From positions 44,860,383-44,924,382 of the forward strand of contig JACSVZ010000001.1 in the NCBI GenBank assembly GCA_014706295.1: a stretch of DNA of 64,000 bases, read 5' to 3'. Below are positions 38,201 through 49,857 of the stretch, one piece after another. Position 1 is the stretch's first letter. The number at the start of each line of letters is the position of its first letter. The notes beneath the pieces were generated by a model, which made no database searches, had not been told where the DNA came from, and saw only the letters and a program-made list of their open reading frames with translations. Position numbers and translations under genes: made by a program. The stretch comes from Lycocorax pyrrhopterus obiensis (Eukaryota; Chordata; Aves; Passeriformes; Paradisaeidae).

Positions 38201-41200
38201 GTGCTCAGTACTTAAAATAAAAAAGCAGCTTTCAAAGCACAGGCAGGAAGTTTGATTCAGTAATATGTAGGGAAAAAGGAATGACAAGGAAACATAACAT
38301 TAAAAAATGTGTAACTGTTAACTCTGTTTCAAAGAGTTAGAATGTTTTTAAACATTAATGTTATAAACTTGAAGAACCCATCAATATACAGCATTTTAAA
38401 TAACTTCCACCACCAGTATTGTCTACATTGCATGATATGTTTCGATGGAAGTAAACAAAAAAAATCCACCCTTAAAATACCAAGCATAATTTAATCACTG
38501 AAAAAATAAAACAACCTTAAAAACCAGGCAAAGCTGTAACTGATAGAGATGTTATAACCAGCTGAGCTTTGAAATACCTCTGTAGCAGGAATTTTTCTTA
38601 TGCACGTAGGCTAATAAACAGTCTCTAACAGGAAGAGAAAAAAACATACAGCGTAAAGACATTACATGCTTCCAAAAAAGTAAAATCAATGGGAGAATTT
38701 TCATTCACTTCAAAACCATCAAATATACTGATTAGGCAATTTTTCCTTTGATGCACTTTTCATCATCACTAAAAGAAGATATTTATACTTGGGAATAAAT
38801 GATTCAGCAGAATGTTAATTCTTTGAAAGTGGTTCAAGTTCTTTGATGTCAGTGTAGGCATTTCCTATAAATTTGAAAACAGAAAAATGTACATATTCTT
38901 GAATTTTGAGCTTAATGTGAAGGATATTGTAACCTTGATATTCTGGTTTGTTACAAGTTACCAGATACCATCTAACTGGATGTGCAGCACTGTATGTAAC
39001 TACACATAAACTCATGTAACCACATCATTACATCACTTATAAAGAGTTGTATGAATGGCTCAAAAAAAAAAAAAAAAAGAGAAAACTACTTAAAATTGGA
39101 TAATTAATAAATATTAGATAAACTTAATGACATATTCAATTCAACTTAGCAAACTGCCAGCCTGAAAATGTTTTTAAAATGTTTAATTTTCCATATTTTA
39201 GAAAAGAATTTACAATGATAAAATTGCATCATGGCTGAAGAGTACCAATGCTGAGAACAACCCTGCTTTAATTTTTAGCAGAAAGGAACTGCCATTGGGA
39301 TTAACAGTTTTATTATAGCTGTAACTAAAAAACTGATTAGCTCACTTAAATTCAGCATTTAGAAAGGGAACAAATCTTTGTCATTACTTGTAATAATTAC
39401 TGCATAATTAAACACCATTATGAATTCAGTATTTTAAAACTAAATTTGGATATCTAAAAGAAAGACCTTTGTAAGAACTCTTGTCTTTCTCATAAATACA
39501 TTTGTTATGTGTCTATTAATCCATTTGACTGGTCAAATTAATTGCTATAGTCGCAAAGTTACAGAAAGTCAGTATCAGGCCAGTTTTTCCATGTGATATT
39601 ATGTCAAATGTAAAAGGTAGAGGCTTAAAATACAAGAATATTAATGACCCTCAATCCATATTCAGCCAGTTGAAAACTGGATTTGAGCCTGAACTTTTGT
39701 TCATAGCAACCCCAACCCAAAATTTATATTACTATATTAGAAAAGTTGAAGCATTTTATGACTGGGCTGACTTTTTGGTGACTATGTGGATATAGCATTT
39801 ATCTCCTACATATGCTATATGAAGAACTTTTGTTTCATTCCAAGCCTAAAAGCTCTCACAACTCACATGGAAATATTCTTACATCACAGTAAAGACAATT
39901 TTAATTAAAGAAATATAGGTAGATATAAGTGTAGGCGTACATTTATATATATATGCATATTTATATATATGTACACATACACTTTCATATACACACACAC
40001 ACATATATATATTTTTTAAAGTACAGATGGTAAAAAAATACAGATGGTTAAAATAATAATCTAGTTGGTAATTAAACACTGTTTTCAGAAATTCAAAAAT
40101 TTTACTAGATTGTTACCTTTCAAATTTTAAGAATTTAACTCAGTGCTTTTGCTCTAAGCATTTTTGAATAAAGTTGATATGATATCTCTGACAAAAGCAA
40201 TCTCATATTTTGTCCCCTTTCTCAAATATAAATATAAACTTTTTGCCACAGTATTGGTAGAAAATTACCAAACGTGTTAATAATCTAATTTTCACAAAAT
40301 CAGATATACTGTTGAAATAATAACAAAAAAAATATTTTATTACATGAAATATTGAACTACAAAATTATTATGTCAGCCTTTTATCTTATCCCAGTCTGGA
40401 CGTTTTTGGAAGATCACACCGAACCATGTCATGATATACAAATAGTAATCGTGTGTCCAACCAGAAAAAAAACCAAAAACCACTTACATTTGACATGGTC
40501 TATAGTTTTCTGTAAAATTTAAAAGTACTGTAAATATAAGCTTGCAAAATTGCAGCAAAAGTAGTTGCATCTTCCATGGCAAAAACACCACAAAGGGAAC
40601 AATTTTTATCAATAGGTATTTCATCTAATTCAAGGTTTCGGGCCCAAGTCCACAGAATTAAATAGAGGTATGTTGTCTATTCATATGGTCCATCATTCTA
40701 AAGAGCTACATGTATATCTGTGGATGTAAACTGAACTTCCCATAATAATCAGGACAATATGGGTCCAAGATAAAATTTACAGTGCCACATTACATCAGTG
40801 TTCAGTTAATTTGTCAGCAGATTGGAAACAGAAGTGATTCATTTTGGAGGTACATAGCAGAACTACTAATGTTTATCATTACTGTACTCAAATTTTTCAC
40901 TCTACAAAATAGAAATACTAAGAGAATGGGTTATTTCAATGACAAAAAGCCAGACTTGTAAGAGCAAGGTAAATGTTTTGCAAGTTACTCAAGTCAGTGG
41001 AATACAGTTGTGTACTTACACAACTAGAAGCAAAATGTGGCCCATTAGCTGTAAGTTAAATAGTTAATTTGATAACCATTTAATTACAAACTTCATTACA
41101 CTTTATTTCTTTGTATATTCAATTAACTAAATGCCTCTTGTTCCTAGGACCTAAATGTGCCTTTTTTTGTATCCTATCTCTGTTCTGTTCAGTGTTTTAA

Positions 41201-42616
41201 GCATAAATTATTCTAAAGCACAACTCTGCTTAGCATTTCTGGAGTATCAGAATCATACTGCTAGATATTCTGAAAAGTAGCTGAATAATGAACAGGAAAA
41301 AAAATAAATTGTAAAGACTCGTAATATTAGGATACTATTTATACAAAGATGGAAAACCACAAATCTATAGGACAGTATTGCCGGACTGTAAAAGAGATCT
41401 GCATGCTCTCACTTCAGCAAAACACATTGTAAAGCTTCTTAGAAGGGTTGGGAAAAACAAATAGTGTGGCTGCCCCATTCAGAGTGCTGCTATCCCACCC
41501 ACTTCTCTCACAGAAACGCCTCACTCGTCTACTCCTCCATCCTCTTGTCACTCCTTAGCTTGAGGTCCTACATTTTCCAGAGTAAGTGGATGCTGCAGAA
41601 TAGAGGTACAAGTTCCCTGCAATCAAATAATCAATAGAAATGTGAAGACTGTTTGAAGGCTGACAGCTATGGAATTGTGTCTGCCATTCACTCTCTCTTC
41701 TCTCCCCATTTTTCTTGTTTAATGCCAGTAGTGCCAATAGCATTCAGAGTTCTGCATAAGACAGGAAAAGACTTCAGTCTCCTTCTCTGGTTTGGAGACA
41801 CTGTATTTCAGTATGCCAGTCTTTAACCTAATGAAAGGCTATTCAGGTTCCCTGGAGACACTGAGCAATATAAAGAACCTGCCCTCTAAAAATGAAGGAG
41901 TTCTTGTTTACCCTGTCCTTCAGGATGTAGTGCCTTAATGGACTCTGCCCCCTGAGAGGGAACCATATGCATTAAACAGACTCTTAAGTTTCTGTAAGAA
42001 ACAACATGCTGGTCAGACATTTTAGCTCCAGCTAAACAGAGATCTAAACAACCTACAAAACCAGGATCTTGCCTTCGTATTTTCTAACAACCACAATTAG
42101 CTATTCCTGCTTTTCCCGATATATCTTCTACATTGTGTTTACCATGGGTCATAAGCTCATTTTTATGCTCTTTTACCATTTTTTAAAATTACTTTAATAA
42201 TTAAATTACTATGTGATATGAGAAAAGGTACCACTATATCTGTTTTCCTAAAAGGAATACCCCTAAGAAATACTTATAAGCTTTATAAAAAAATTAAAAC
42301 ATAGGAAAATATTCAGAAATTAAATACTGCAGTATGAAGAATCCACTGAACATGTTTTCACAACCTGAAGTGACCATTAAAATACTAGATGGTAAGATAT
42401 TAAAAAAAAAAAAGGTGTGAGAATGTGGGCTCTGGAACTACAGAAGTGGAAGTTGCATTTTTGTCAGACTTTCAACTGGTAAGAGGACTGACATAACATC
42501 TGGTGTTTCAAACAGTGTGTAGGAATGTCTAGAAATTACAGGCTATTATCTTCTGGGAGTAACCTCTTGAAATTCTGCTCATTTTGTTAAAGAATGAAAG
42601 TATGAAATATAGAAAA

Positions 42617-42697
42617 GAAGGGGAGGGGAGGGGAGGCGAGGTGAGGCGAGGTGAGGCGAGGCGAGGCGAGGCGAGGCGAGGCGAGGCAAGGCAAGGT
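42617..42697 (+). repeat. (GGCGA)n pentanucleotide array with ordered variants
   Basis: Sixteen units of a perfect 5-base period: GGGGA units first, then alternating GGCGA and GGTGA, then pure GGCGA, then two GGCAA units. It is an isolated CpG-dense spot in AT-rich DNA. Confidence 0.9.
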
Positions 42698-43872
42698 CTC
42701 ACTCAAGGGTTTTTTTTCCAATAATTACATTGAGAAACCAGGATTCTCTTCTGCTTCTTTTTTTGTTATCACAGAATTTCATGCACTTTTGAAATAAAAT
42801 ATGAGGCCACATGAGTGATTCAGTAAGCTCAACTTGACTTGTAAAAAGACAAAAAAAAAAAAAAAGAGGAATATAACTTTAATAAACAACCTAAACCAGC
42901 CTGATAACCAACCTAAAATAATATTCAGAATTCTCAAAATAGGGTGGGTTTTTCTTCAAACAAATTATCCTCTTTTTAAATCAGAGGCACATCTCCCTTT
43001 GCCAATTTCTATTCCCGTCTACTTTTTCTTACAATAATTATCCACAGATGATATATCATTGTAGCCACTGAGTGGGAACTCCTACTTCAGTGGAAGTCCT
43101 CATCCACAAATAGCCCTTTCAGATATGTTTCAGGACAATTACTGACTAAAGAATATTATTTTTCACTCTGCCTTCTTTTTCAAGGATTTATCTTCAGGAA
43201 TGCACTTTTTGTAGGTAATTGATGTCATTTAATCTTTTTCTTCAATAACACAACCAATAATATGTTTTTTTCTAGTGAAGGTGAGTTGTTGAAAAGATTT
43301 AAATGAATTCTTGTGGGTGTAGTGTAGACCCTTAGAAAAATTCTTCACTACCAGTTATTAAATGCATGTAGAACACATGGAAGCAGCAGTACTGCTGACC
43401 TCAGAAATGGCAGCGTCAGAACACAAACATAAACAGAATGTCAAGGGATTTCTTTCAGCTATTTCATACAAATCCAAGCAATTCCTGCTCATTTACTCAT
43501 TTGTGGATGCTGCCTCTTTGTGGCAGAATGCCATGCAAAATGTACCTTTCACATTAGGGACCTCATCCTATGTTTGTACTGACACCTATGCAAACTCAAA
43601 CATGAGTTTAGAATCACAAAGAAAAGATATATATCTACACGTGAACAGACACAAAGTTTGCAGGAGCTTCTCCTTCAATCCTTACTGAGTTAGCCTTTCT
43701 CTGGCAAAGTCAGTGAGGCTGAAAATTTTCTTACTCATATCCATTTAACAACAGCATGCCTTTACTGAGTTTAAATGGAAGAAGAACCAGGCCACTGGTT
43801 TCAGCAACAGTTATAAAGGCAGCAATTCAAAGTTAGGTCTCCAAAACTGCACCTCAGGCAGCCACATACACA

Positions 43873-43915
43873 TCTCTCACTGGTGTCAATGGGAAGTCTG
43901 CAGGAGATGGAGAGC
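43873..43915. repeat. Ancient amniote repeat remnant (weak)
   Basis: 'ctcactggtgtcaatgggaagtctgcaggag' resembles the same old repeat group; only about 40 bp are visible. Confidence 0.25.
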
Positions 43916-45371
43916 AGGGAACAGAATAGCCATTTGTTATGTCTCTTGTGGCAAAAGAACACTCCTCAACTCTTCGTCTCAAACTGAAATAACACTTCAC
44001 TTACTAAACTGTCCAAGCTAAATACAGTCATGCTCATTGTTTTTGGTTGTTTTTTTTTTTTTGCTTTTGCTCAGTGTGGGTGGCATAGAGGGAAGAACAC
44101 ATGCCAAGAAAACATTTTTCTTGAATTCCAACAGACCAGTTACATAGCTTTGTTTTTGTAGAAAGTGACAGATTGTACATGGGTAGGAAAAGCAGAATAG
44201 AACAGAGCCCTTTTGCAATAAAAGACGTACTAGTGAGCAACTCTGGAAACAGTATTAAATATAATAACCTAATGAAGAAACAAAAAACCACATGTGAAAT
44301 ATCACTTACCCTGTTCCATATATTAAAGAACATCTCAGTAAGGAAACAAAATGTAAACATAAAACTATCCTATTCAATATGTTGTTGAAACATATATCCC
44401 TGTGTTGCTTTCTGATCCATGTCATATATGCTGGTAATTACCACGTGTCATGTTTCAAAAACAGAGAACACATTATGTTTTGCCTAGAAACGTTAGATCT
44501 TTTTGATGAGCCTTAATTGCTAGTAAAGAGAACCCAACATACAAACAGATTATTTTGGCCAGAAATTTTAAAGTTCAGATACTCATTACTTCAGGATCTT
44601 ACATTTGAAATATTTACCAAGTGTTTATTCAGAAACTATTAAAAAATCACATGTGCTGGGATACATATGAGACATTAGTTGTCCCATCTTACAGTGATGC
44701 TGTGTTTATGAATATCCTTGCCATTGCCTGCTGCCCAAAGGGGTAAAGACATTTTATAGAGATGTGTACAGTCCATCATTTGGTCTTTCAGGATGCCAGT
44801 AAACATGTGGATCTGTACAAGTGCAATTGTACTCAACTAAACAATCATAAACTGGCTACAACAGTTGCAAATCATTATATTTTGGTTAACTAATACAAAA
44901 TTTTAAAAAAAAAGAAAAAATGAAACCAACAAATCAAAAATGAAACTTTTTTTTTACTGATAAAATGAATGCCTTCTACATGTCCCTCACTAGTTTGCCC
45001 AACCAGACTCTTGAGCAGGAGGTTGCTAAAAGATACATTTTTAAATAGAGAAACATGATTTTTTTTCCTCTTGTGATCAGATTTTTTGTCTTAGATTGTC
45101 TGTTAAGATTTTATCACAACTGGCATTATCTACAGTGATTTAAAAGGTCCTTCTGATACTATATCAGATTTGGGAAGAAAACTCTCAATGTAGTGCAATA
45201 CTTTAAAGCAATCCACAGACTTTGGACCCCATCGTGAAAAAAAAAAAAAAAAAAAGAAACACTTAAACATTCCCGTATTTTTACTTGTAAGAAGAATTCT
45301 TCATCATCTATCCTAATTTTTTGGGCTTTTGACTAACTTTGCTCAATGAGTGAGTCTCCAGAACTAACTAC

Positions 45372-45490
45372 ACGCATTGGTAAAGTTGTTCATGTGCTTA
45401 AGTGCCTGCAGGATGAAGGCCTAAGCTGAGACTTCTTTCACAAATAGAGATACTCAAGTGAGTTAAAAATTTGCAAGATTAGGCCCTAAA
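45372..45490. repeat. Ancient amniote repeat remnant
   Basis: 'gtaaagttgttcatgtgcttaagtgcctgcaggatgaaggccta' and, about 45 bp on, 'actcaagtgagttaaaaatttgcaagattaggcccta' both match parts of the repeat with 'agttaagcacgtgcttaagtg' and 'gcaggatcgggccc'. It lies just beyond the likely SLITRK5 3' UTR or inside a long version of it. Confidence 0.45.
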
Positions 45491-46303
45491 ATAGTGAAGG
45501 AAAGAGAAATGCTAATGTGCATATAAAAATAGGTGCTACAATAAAATATTTTTTTTATATTTCATCAATAAGTTATTTTCACTAACCAATTATGGATCAT
45601 ATATCTCTGCACTCTTTAATGATTTGTCCACATCTACAGTGATCCTTTTAAAGATCATATATATTTTTTTTAATTCAAAAGTCCAGAAAGTATACAAACA
45701 CATCCTTAAAAAAAGGAAACCTTGTATTAAAGTCGGGGTGTGCTAATCTCTCCATAAAAGCCATTTAGACTCACCCATGGCTAAAAGGGGAAAATGTGCG
45801 CCGTACTCTTCAACCAGAAAGAAAACTAAAATAAAGAATGTCTGTTAAAAAACCAAAACAACCAAACAAAACAAACAAACAAAAAAAACAAACACAAAAG
45901 AAAGCACGACCTGAATATGACCTGACAAAAAACCAAGAAACCTCCTGCCACCTTCCCCAAACACACATGGACACCCACACAATGCCAGTGTTGTGCCCAT
46001 TTTACACAATAGGTGGTTTCCGACTTCCAAATGCAGTAAAAGAGAAAAAAAACAAAAATCAAACCAAACCGAACAGCACACCCTTTCAGAATCATTCCCC
46101 GAAGCTGAAAAGTCCTGTGCCAAGGCACTTCACCCTACAATAAAATGAATTAAAGGGGGAAAAAGAGGAAGGAGGCGAGGTGTGTGTGTGGGGGGAGGTC
46201 AGCATTTACGTTTCTTTGTTTTGCGTGTGGTTGTTAAATACAAATACTCTAGAGAAGGAGCTGCTGAGACTGCGAGGGGACGGGGGGGCAGGGGGGCTGT
46301 TTC
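45491..46303 (-). other. SLITRK5 3' flank, probably 3' UTR
   Basis: This is the sequence directly after the TGA stop on the minus strand. It opens with C-runs (46271-46298) and contains a degenerate TTTG-rich tract in the mRNA sense (plus-strand CAAA repeats, 45847-45900). Poly(A) signals cannot be chosen with confidence: ATTAAA occurs near 45669 and AATAAA at 44629-44624 on the minus strand, so the UTR may extend well below 45.5 kb. No other gene is seen. Confidence 0.45.
45847..45900 (+). repeat. (CAAA)n-type A-rich simple repeat
   Basis: Degenerate CAAA/CCAAA units. In the SLITRK5 sense this is a U/G-rich tract in the probable 3' UTR. Confidence 0.8.
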
Positions 46304-49189
46304 TCAGAACTGGCTGAATGTGGTCTGTTTTTCCAGCACTTCGAGGTAGTCCGGCTCTGCGTTTAGTTTTGCTTTTAGCTCCAGGTACTCGTTCCTGTTG
46401 GGCTCTACATAGACAGTACTCGGGGGGCTGTAGAGCACCGGCTCCCGGAGCCTGGCGTCCCCCGGCCCCGGGTGCAAGTACTGGTGGGCACGCCTAAGGT
46501 CATAGTTGGGGGAGTAGGTGTAGGCGGCGGGGAGCTTGGGGTAGTCGGGGAGGGTGGAGCCGGGTGTGCCCAGCGTGGAGGGGGAGTGTTTGTCGGGCTC
46601 CAAAATGCCCCTGTAAAAGCGATCGGCGTCTTGCACCGGCGAGAGCAGCTCCTCCCGCGGCTCGATGGTGCTCACGCTGTACGCGGGGCTGCGCGCCGGC
46701 GCATCCTCCCCGCCGGGCGCCGGCGGCGGCGGGGGCGGCGGGGGCGGCGGTGCGCCCCCCCCGGGTGGCAGGGGGTGGCTGCTGTAGGTGACCTTGAGCT
46801 CGTGAAGGTCTTTGTAATCCTCGCCCGAGTTGCCTTCCCGGGAGCGGTAGATGGGGTTTTTGCACATATGGCCCAGGGGGTGCGGGATGTACTCGTAGAC
46901 GTGGCCGGCGGGGGTCTTCACCTTGGGCAGCGCCGCGCCCCCGCCGCCGCCCCCGCCGCCGCCGCCGCGGTGGGGCGGGTGCTGCTGGAGGTGGGGGTGA
47001 TGGTGGTGGTGGTGGCCGCCGCCGCTGTAGACGCTGTACTGCATGTTGAAGGAGCTCACGTCGGAGTTGTTGGCGCTGGCGTGGTCGCCCTGGCCCTTCT
47101 TGCGCCGCTTCATCACCAGGACGAAGAGCCCCGCCGCCACGAAGACGGACATGATGAAGACGAGCAGCAGGCTGAGGATCAGCACCGAGAGCGGCACCGA
47201 GGAGCTGCCGCCGCCGGCGCCGCCCGCGGGCGCGGAGCCGCCCGCCGCCGCCGTGCCATTGAGGCGCACGGTGGAGGAGGAGGGGGTGGTCCTGGCTGGC
47301 AGCTGGCCCGGGGACGGCGTGGGCGTGGAGACGACGATGTCCGAGTAGTCGGGGCACAGCAACTCCGCCCGGACGGCCCGCATGTCGCTCTGGGCAAACT
47401 TCTTAGGGGACTCGCAGATAACCTGGTCCACCAGGACACCGGTGTTGAGCTGTTCCAGCCACAGCTTCATGCCTACCACGTCGCAGGTGCAGTCCCAGGG
47501 GTTCTCGTGCAGGTCGATCTGCAGCAGGGATTTCAGCTGGTCGAGCACCCCGCTCACTGGCAGGTAGGAGAAGTGGTTGCTCCGCAGGCTCAGCCTGTAG
47601 AGAGACAGACCAGAAAAAATGTTCCCTGGCAAAGACCTCAGCAGATTGTTGTTCAAAAACAAGAGCTGAAGGTTGGGGACAGATTCAAAGGTGCCTGCCT
47701 CTATCTCCCGGATGACGTTGTACTGCAGGAAGAGGTACTGCAGACTTTGCAGCCCATAGAACAGCTCTGGGCTCAGCCGCTCGATCCGGTTCCCATTCAG
47801 GTACAGCCTTCGCAAATTAGTTAAATCCCCAAAAGCCCGGTCCTGAATGACCGAGATCCGATTATTGCCCAGATGCAGCAAATCCAGCCCAGTGGCATCC
47901 ACAAAATCTGCCCTGCGTACCAGCGCAATGTAGTTTTCCGTCAAATACATCTTCTTAGGATTATAGGGTTTGGGCTGCAGTTCAGAAATGCTCTCAATCT
48001 TCCTCTCCTGACAATTGACGTTGAGGCCCAGGTCAGAAATCTGCAAGTTGCAGGTGCAGGCAGTGGGGCACTCCAAAGGCACCGGGGATTTGGTCTGGTA
48101 GGCAATGCTGGGGCCATAGTTGCTGTATCCCAGGTCTTTTGAGGGCAGGCGGGAGGTGGGGCGTACCCTCGTCTTGTTGGGTTGGCGGGTCCCTTTGGGG
48201 GGCTTCAAGGGAGATTTGTAAACAGCTGAAGAAGAAGTGGCCACGGAGTTGACCGAGGCTGGGGTAGTGTGGAAATACCCTGTGGTGCTCAATGGTGTCT
48301 GAGGTCTCATTTCATAATCAGAGATGAGCCTCCTGGGGCAAAGCTCCTGCTTGGAGACTTCATCCAAGTCTCGACCATGTAAGCGGAAAGGGGTCTCGCA
48401 AACCACATCTCCCACCAGAGCAGAGTATGAGATACTGTCCAGCCAATCCTTTAGAGCAATCAACTCACAAGAGCAATTCCAGGGGTTTTCCTCCAGCTGC
48501 AGCTCCACCACTTTATCCATGTGCTGCAGGAGGCCCACATAGGGCAACAGCTTCAGCCGATTTCCCCTCAGGTCCAGGTGAGTTAAGGGCACAAAACGAA
48601 AAAGGTTGTTGGGCAAACTGGAGAGGAGATTATCATTGAGAATCAGCACCTGCAACAAATGCAGCTTGCTGAAGGCATTGGGTTCAATTACGCTAATATA
48701 ATTATAATCAACCTGTAGGTATTCCAAACTCTCTAGCCCAAGGAAAGTGTCATCCCGTAAAAGTTCCAACTTGTTATTGTTCAAGTGCAGCCTCCTTAAA
48801 CCTCTCAGACCATGAAAGGCTCCAGTTTCGATGTCTTGTATGTCATTGCTCCCCAGATGCAAAATCGAAGCCCCCGTGTAATTGACAAACTGGTTTGGGT
48901 ACAGCCTGTTCAAAAGGTTCCCAGACAACAAGAGGTGGTAAACAGGGAACCTTGGTGGACTGATCTCAAAAAGGCTGATGATCCCTCTGTTTTCACAGCT
49001 CACTGTTAAGATGCTGTCCTTCTCCTCACAAGGACACGCATTATCACAGATTTCCCCATAATACTCGATGCTTTCTGCCCAGGAAAGGACTAGTGATGTT
49101 AAAGCAAACACGATCGTCTGCAGCATCCAGATATGCATTTTTTTGTTGAGGTCCTGTTCCAAAGTTACTGTAGAGCAGCAAGCATACAT
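46304..49189 (-). CDS. SLITRK5: SLITRK5, LRR transmembrane synaptic adhesion protein, complete single-exon CDS
   Basis: SLITRK family proteins are neuronal type I membrane proteins; the first LRR block binds presynaptic LAR-type receptor phosphatases, and SLITRK5 has been linked to TrkB signalling and striatal circuits. The 961-residue product (human about 958) follows human SLITRK5 almost residue for residue in the ectodomain. Visible parts: signal peptide about 1-39; LRRNT with CDNACPC at 48-54; LRRs about 84-232; LRRCT with NPWNCSC at 235-241; linker 287-371; second LRRNT with CPTACTC at 374-380; LRRs about 413-562; LRRCT with NPWDCTC at 563-569; membrane segment about 665-693 followed by the stop-transfer KRRKK; cytoplasmic tail ending YLEVLEKQTTFSQF with Trk-like tyrosines. 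N-glycosylation sequons include NYT at 103. The ATG at 49189 was chosen because an acceptor AG lies just upstream and the residues TLEQDL follow as in human; the open frame beyond it is intron. A second in-frame ATG at 49138 (residue 18) also precedes the signal peptide. Oddities: runs of H, G10 and P10 in the tail. Confidence 0.97.
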   Translation of the reverse strand: MYACCSTVTLEQDLNKKMHIWMLQTIVFALTSLVLSWAESIEYYGEICDNACPCEEKDSILTVSCENRGIISLFEISPPRFPVYHLLLSGNLLNRLYPNQFVNYTGASILHLGSNDIQDIETGAFHGLRGLRRLHLNNNKLELLRDDTFLGLESLEYLQVDYNYISVIEPNAFSKLHLLQVLILNDNLLSSLPNNLFRFVPLTHLDLRGNRLKLLPYVGLLQHMDKVVELQLEENPWNCSCELIALKDWLDSISYSALVGDVVCETPFRLHGRDLDEVSKQELCPRRLISDYEMRPQTPLSTTGYFHTTPASVNSVATSSSAVYKSPLKPPKGTRQPNKTRVRPTSRLPSKDLGYSNYGPSIAYQTKSPVPLECPTACTCNLQISDLGLNVNCQERKIESISELQPKPYNPKKMYLTENYIALVRRADFVDATGLDLLHLGNNRISVIQDRAFGDLTNLRRLYLNGNRIERLSPELFYGLQSLQYLFLQYNVIREIEAGTFESVPNLQLLFLNNNLLRSLPGNIFSGLSLYRLSLRSNHFSYLPVSGVLDQLKSLLQIDLHENPWDCTCDVVGMKLWLEQLNTGVLVDQVICESPKKFAQSDMRAVRAELLCPDYSDIVVSTPTPSPGQLPARTTPSSSTVRLNGTAAAGGSAPAGGAGGGSSSVPLSVLILSLLLVFIMSVFVAAGLFVLVMKRRKKGQGDHASANNSDVSSFNMQYSVYSGGGHHHHHHPHLQQHPPHRGGGGGGGGGGAALPKVKTPAGHVYEYIPHPLGHMCKNPIYRSREGNSGEDYKDLHELKVTYSSHPLPPGGGAPPPPPPPPPPAPGGEDAPARSPAYSVSTIEPREELLSPVQDADRFYRGILEPDKHSPSTLGTPGSTLPDYPKLPAAYTYSPNYDLRRAHQYLHPGPGDARLREPVLYSPPSTVYVEPNRNEYLELKAKLNAEPDYLEVLEKQTTFSQF
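46430..47400. other. Intragenic CpG-rich segment in the SLITRK5 3' coding half
   Basis: Coding sequence for the stalk, membrane segment and cytoplasmic tail is extremely GC- and CpG-rich, with GGC/CCG runs, unlike the moderate composition of the 5' coding half (about 47.65-49.19 kb). The composition also makes a 450-codon open frame on the opposite strand (46472-47824), which is treated as a by-product of codon bias. Confidence 0.8.
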
Positions 49190-49857
49190 TTTATTTCCTG
49201 TAAGGATAAGGAGAAAAAAAAGAAAGTAGCATAATAGAGTAGCCCCATAACATTTGAAATGGAAACAAAGTTTATATGTCTTCAGTAGGGTAGAGAATGG
49301 ATTGTTCACCAACCAAAAAAAAACCCCCTCCTGTCACTTCTAATTCCCACACTTTCGGAAACTGGATGACATGCATTGATGAAAAGGTTGATGGGCAACT
49401 CCTTTCAGTCAAATGCCTGTGGTGTCTAAAAAGGTGAGGTCACAGTAGGAATTGTTCTGGTTTCTGTTTGTGTGGGGTGCATTTCAGTGCTTCTTTGGAT
49501 TTCCTTTTCACAACTAGCCCCATAAATATACATAAAATGGCTGTCAGTTCAGTTTCACGTTTCTAATTTAAGAGAAAAGAAACACCATTTTACGAAGTTT
49601 CCCACCTCCCCTATTACCCAGCTCCCTCTTCCCTTCAGAACCTCCCTGCTGAACAGCGCACCAAGGTCTTCCCCTCCTTTTACCTTGATTTTTAACCGGT
49701 GGTGGAAATACCATGATAGGAATCCAAAGAAAAATGCTCAGTGCTGAAAACGGCATCTTAATTCAACAGAGGGAATACTGACACATTCTCCACATCACAC
49801 ATTTCTTAAAACTCTTTTATGTTGGTGGTTTTTTTCCTAGCTATACATTTACAAAGC

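Larger units (their letters stand above)
23938..45371. other. Long gene desert downstream of SLITRK5
   Basis: About 21 kb of AT-rich DNA with scattered microsatellites, A-runs (for example 37.84 and 39.06 kb) and a few old repeat remnants. No spliced gene, RNA gene or young mobile element was recognised. All open frames are short and of low complexity. Developmental genes such as SLITRKs often lie in deserts carrying distant enhancers, so regulatory content is plausible but unproven. Confidence 0.55.

Noticed and set aside
45826..46143. About 100-codon frames on both strands below the SLITRK5 stop
   Set aside because: Both come from CAAA/TTTG repeat-rich sequence in the probable 3' UTR.
46500..47357. 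285-codon frame on the SLITRK5 strand in another phase
   Set aside because: It is a shadow of the GC-rich coding region; the SLITRK5 frame alone is conserved.
46472..47824. 450-codon open frame antisense to SLITRK5
   Set aside because: It lies opposite GC-rich coding sequence where stop codons are rare; the translation is low-complexity G/A/V/R and has no domain.
49190..49312. Forty-one extra N-terminal codons in frame with SLITRK5
   Set aside because: The extension crosses a clear splice acceptor (TCCTTACAG at 49206-49198), translates to hydrophobic intron-like sequence and is absent from other SLITRK5 proteins.
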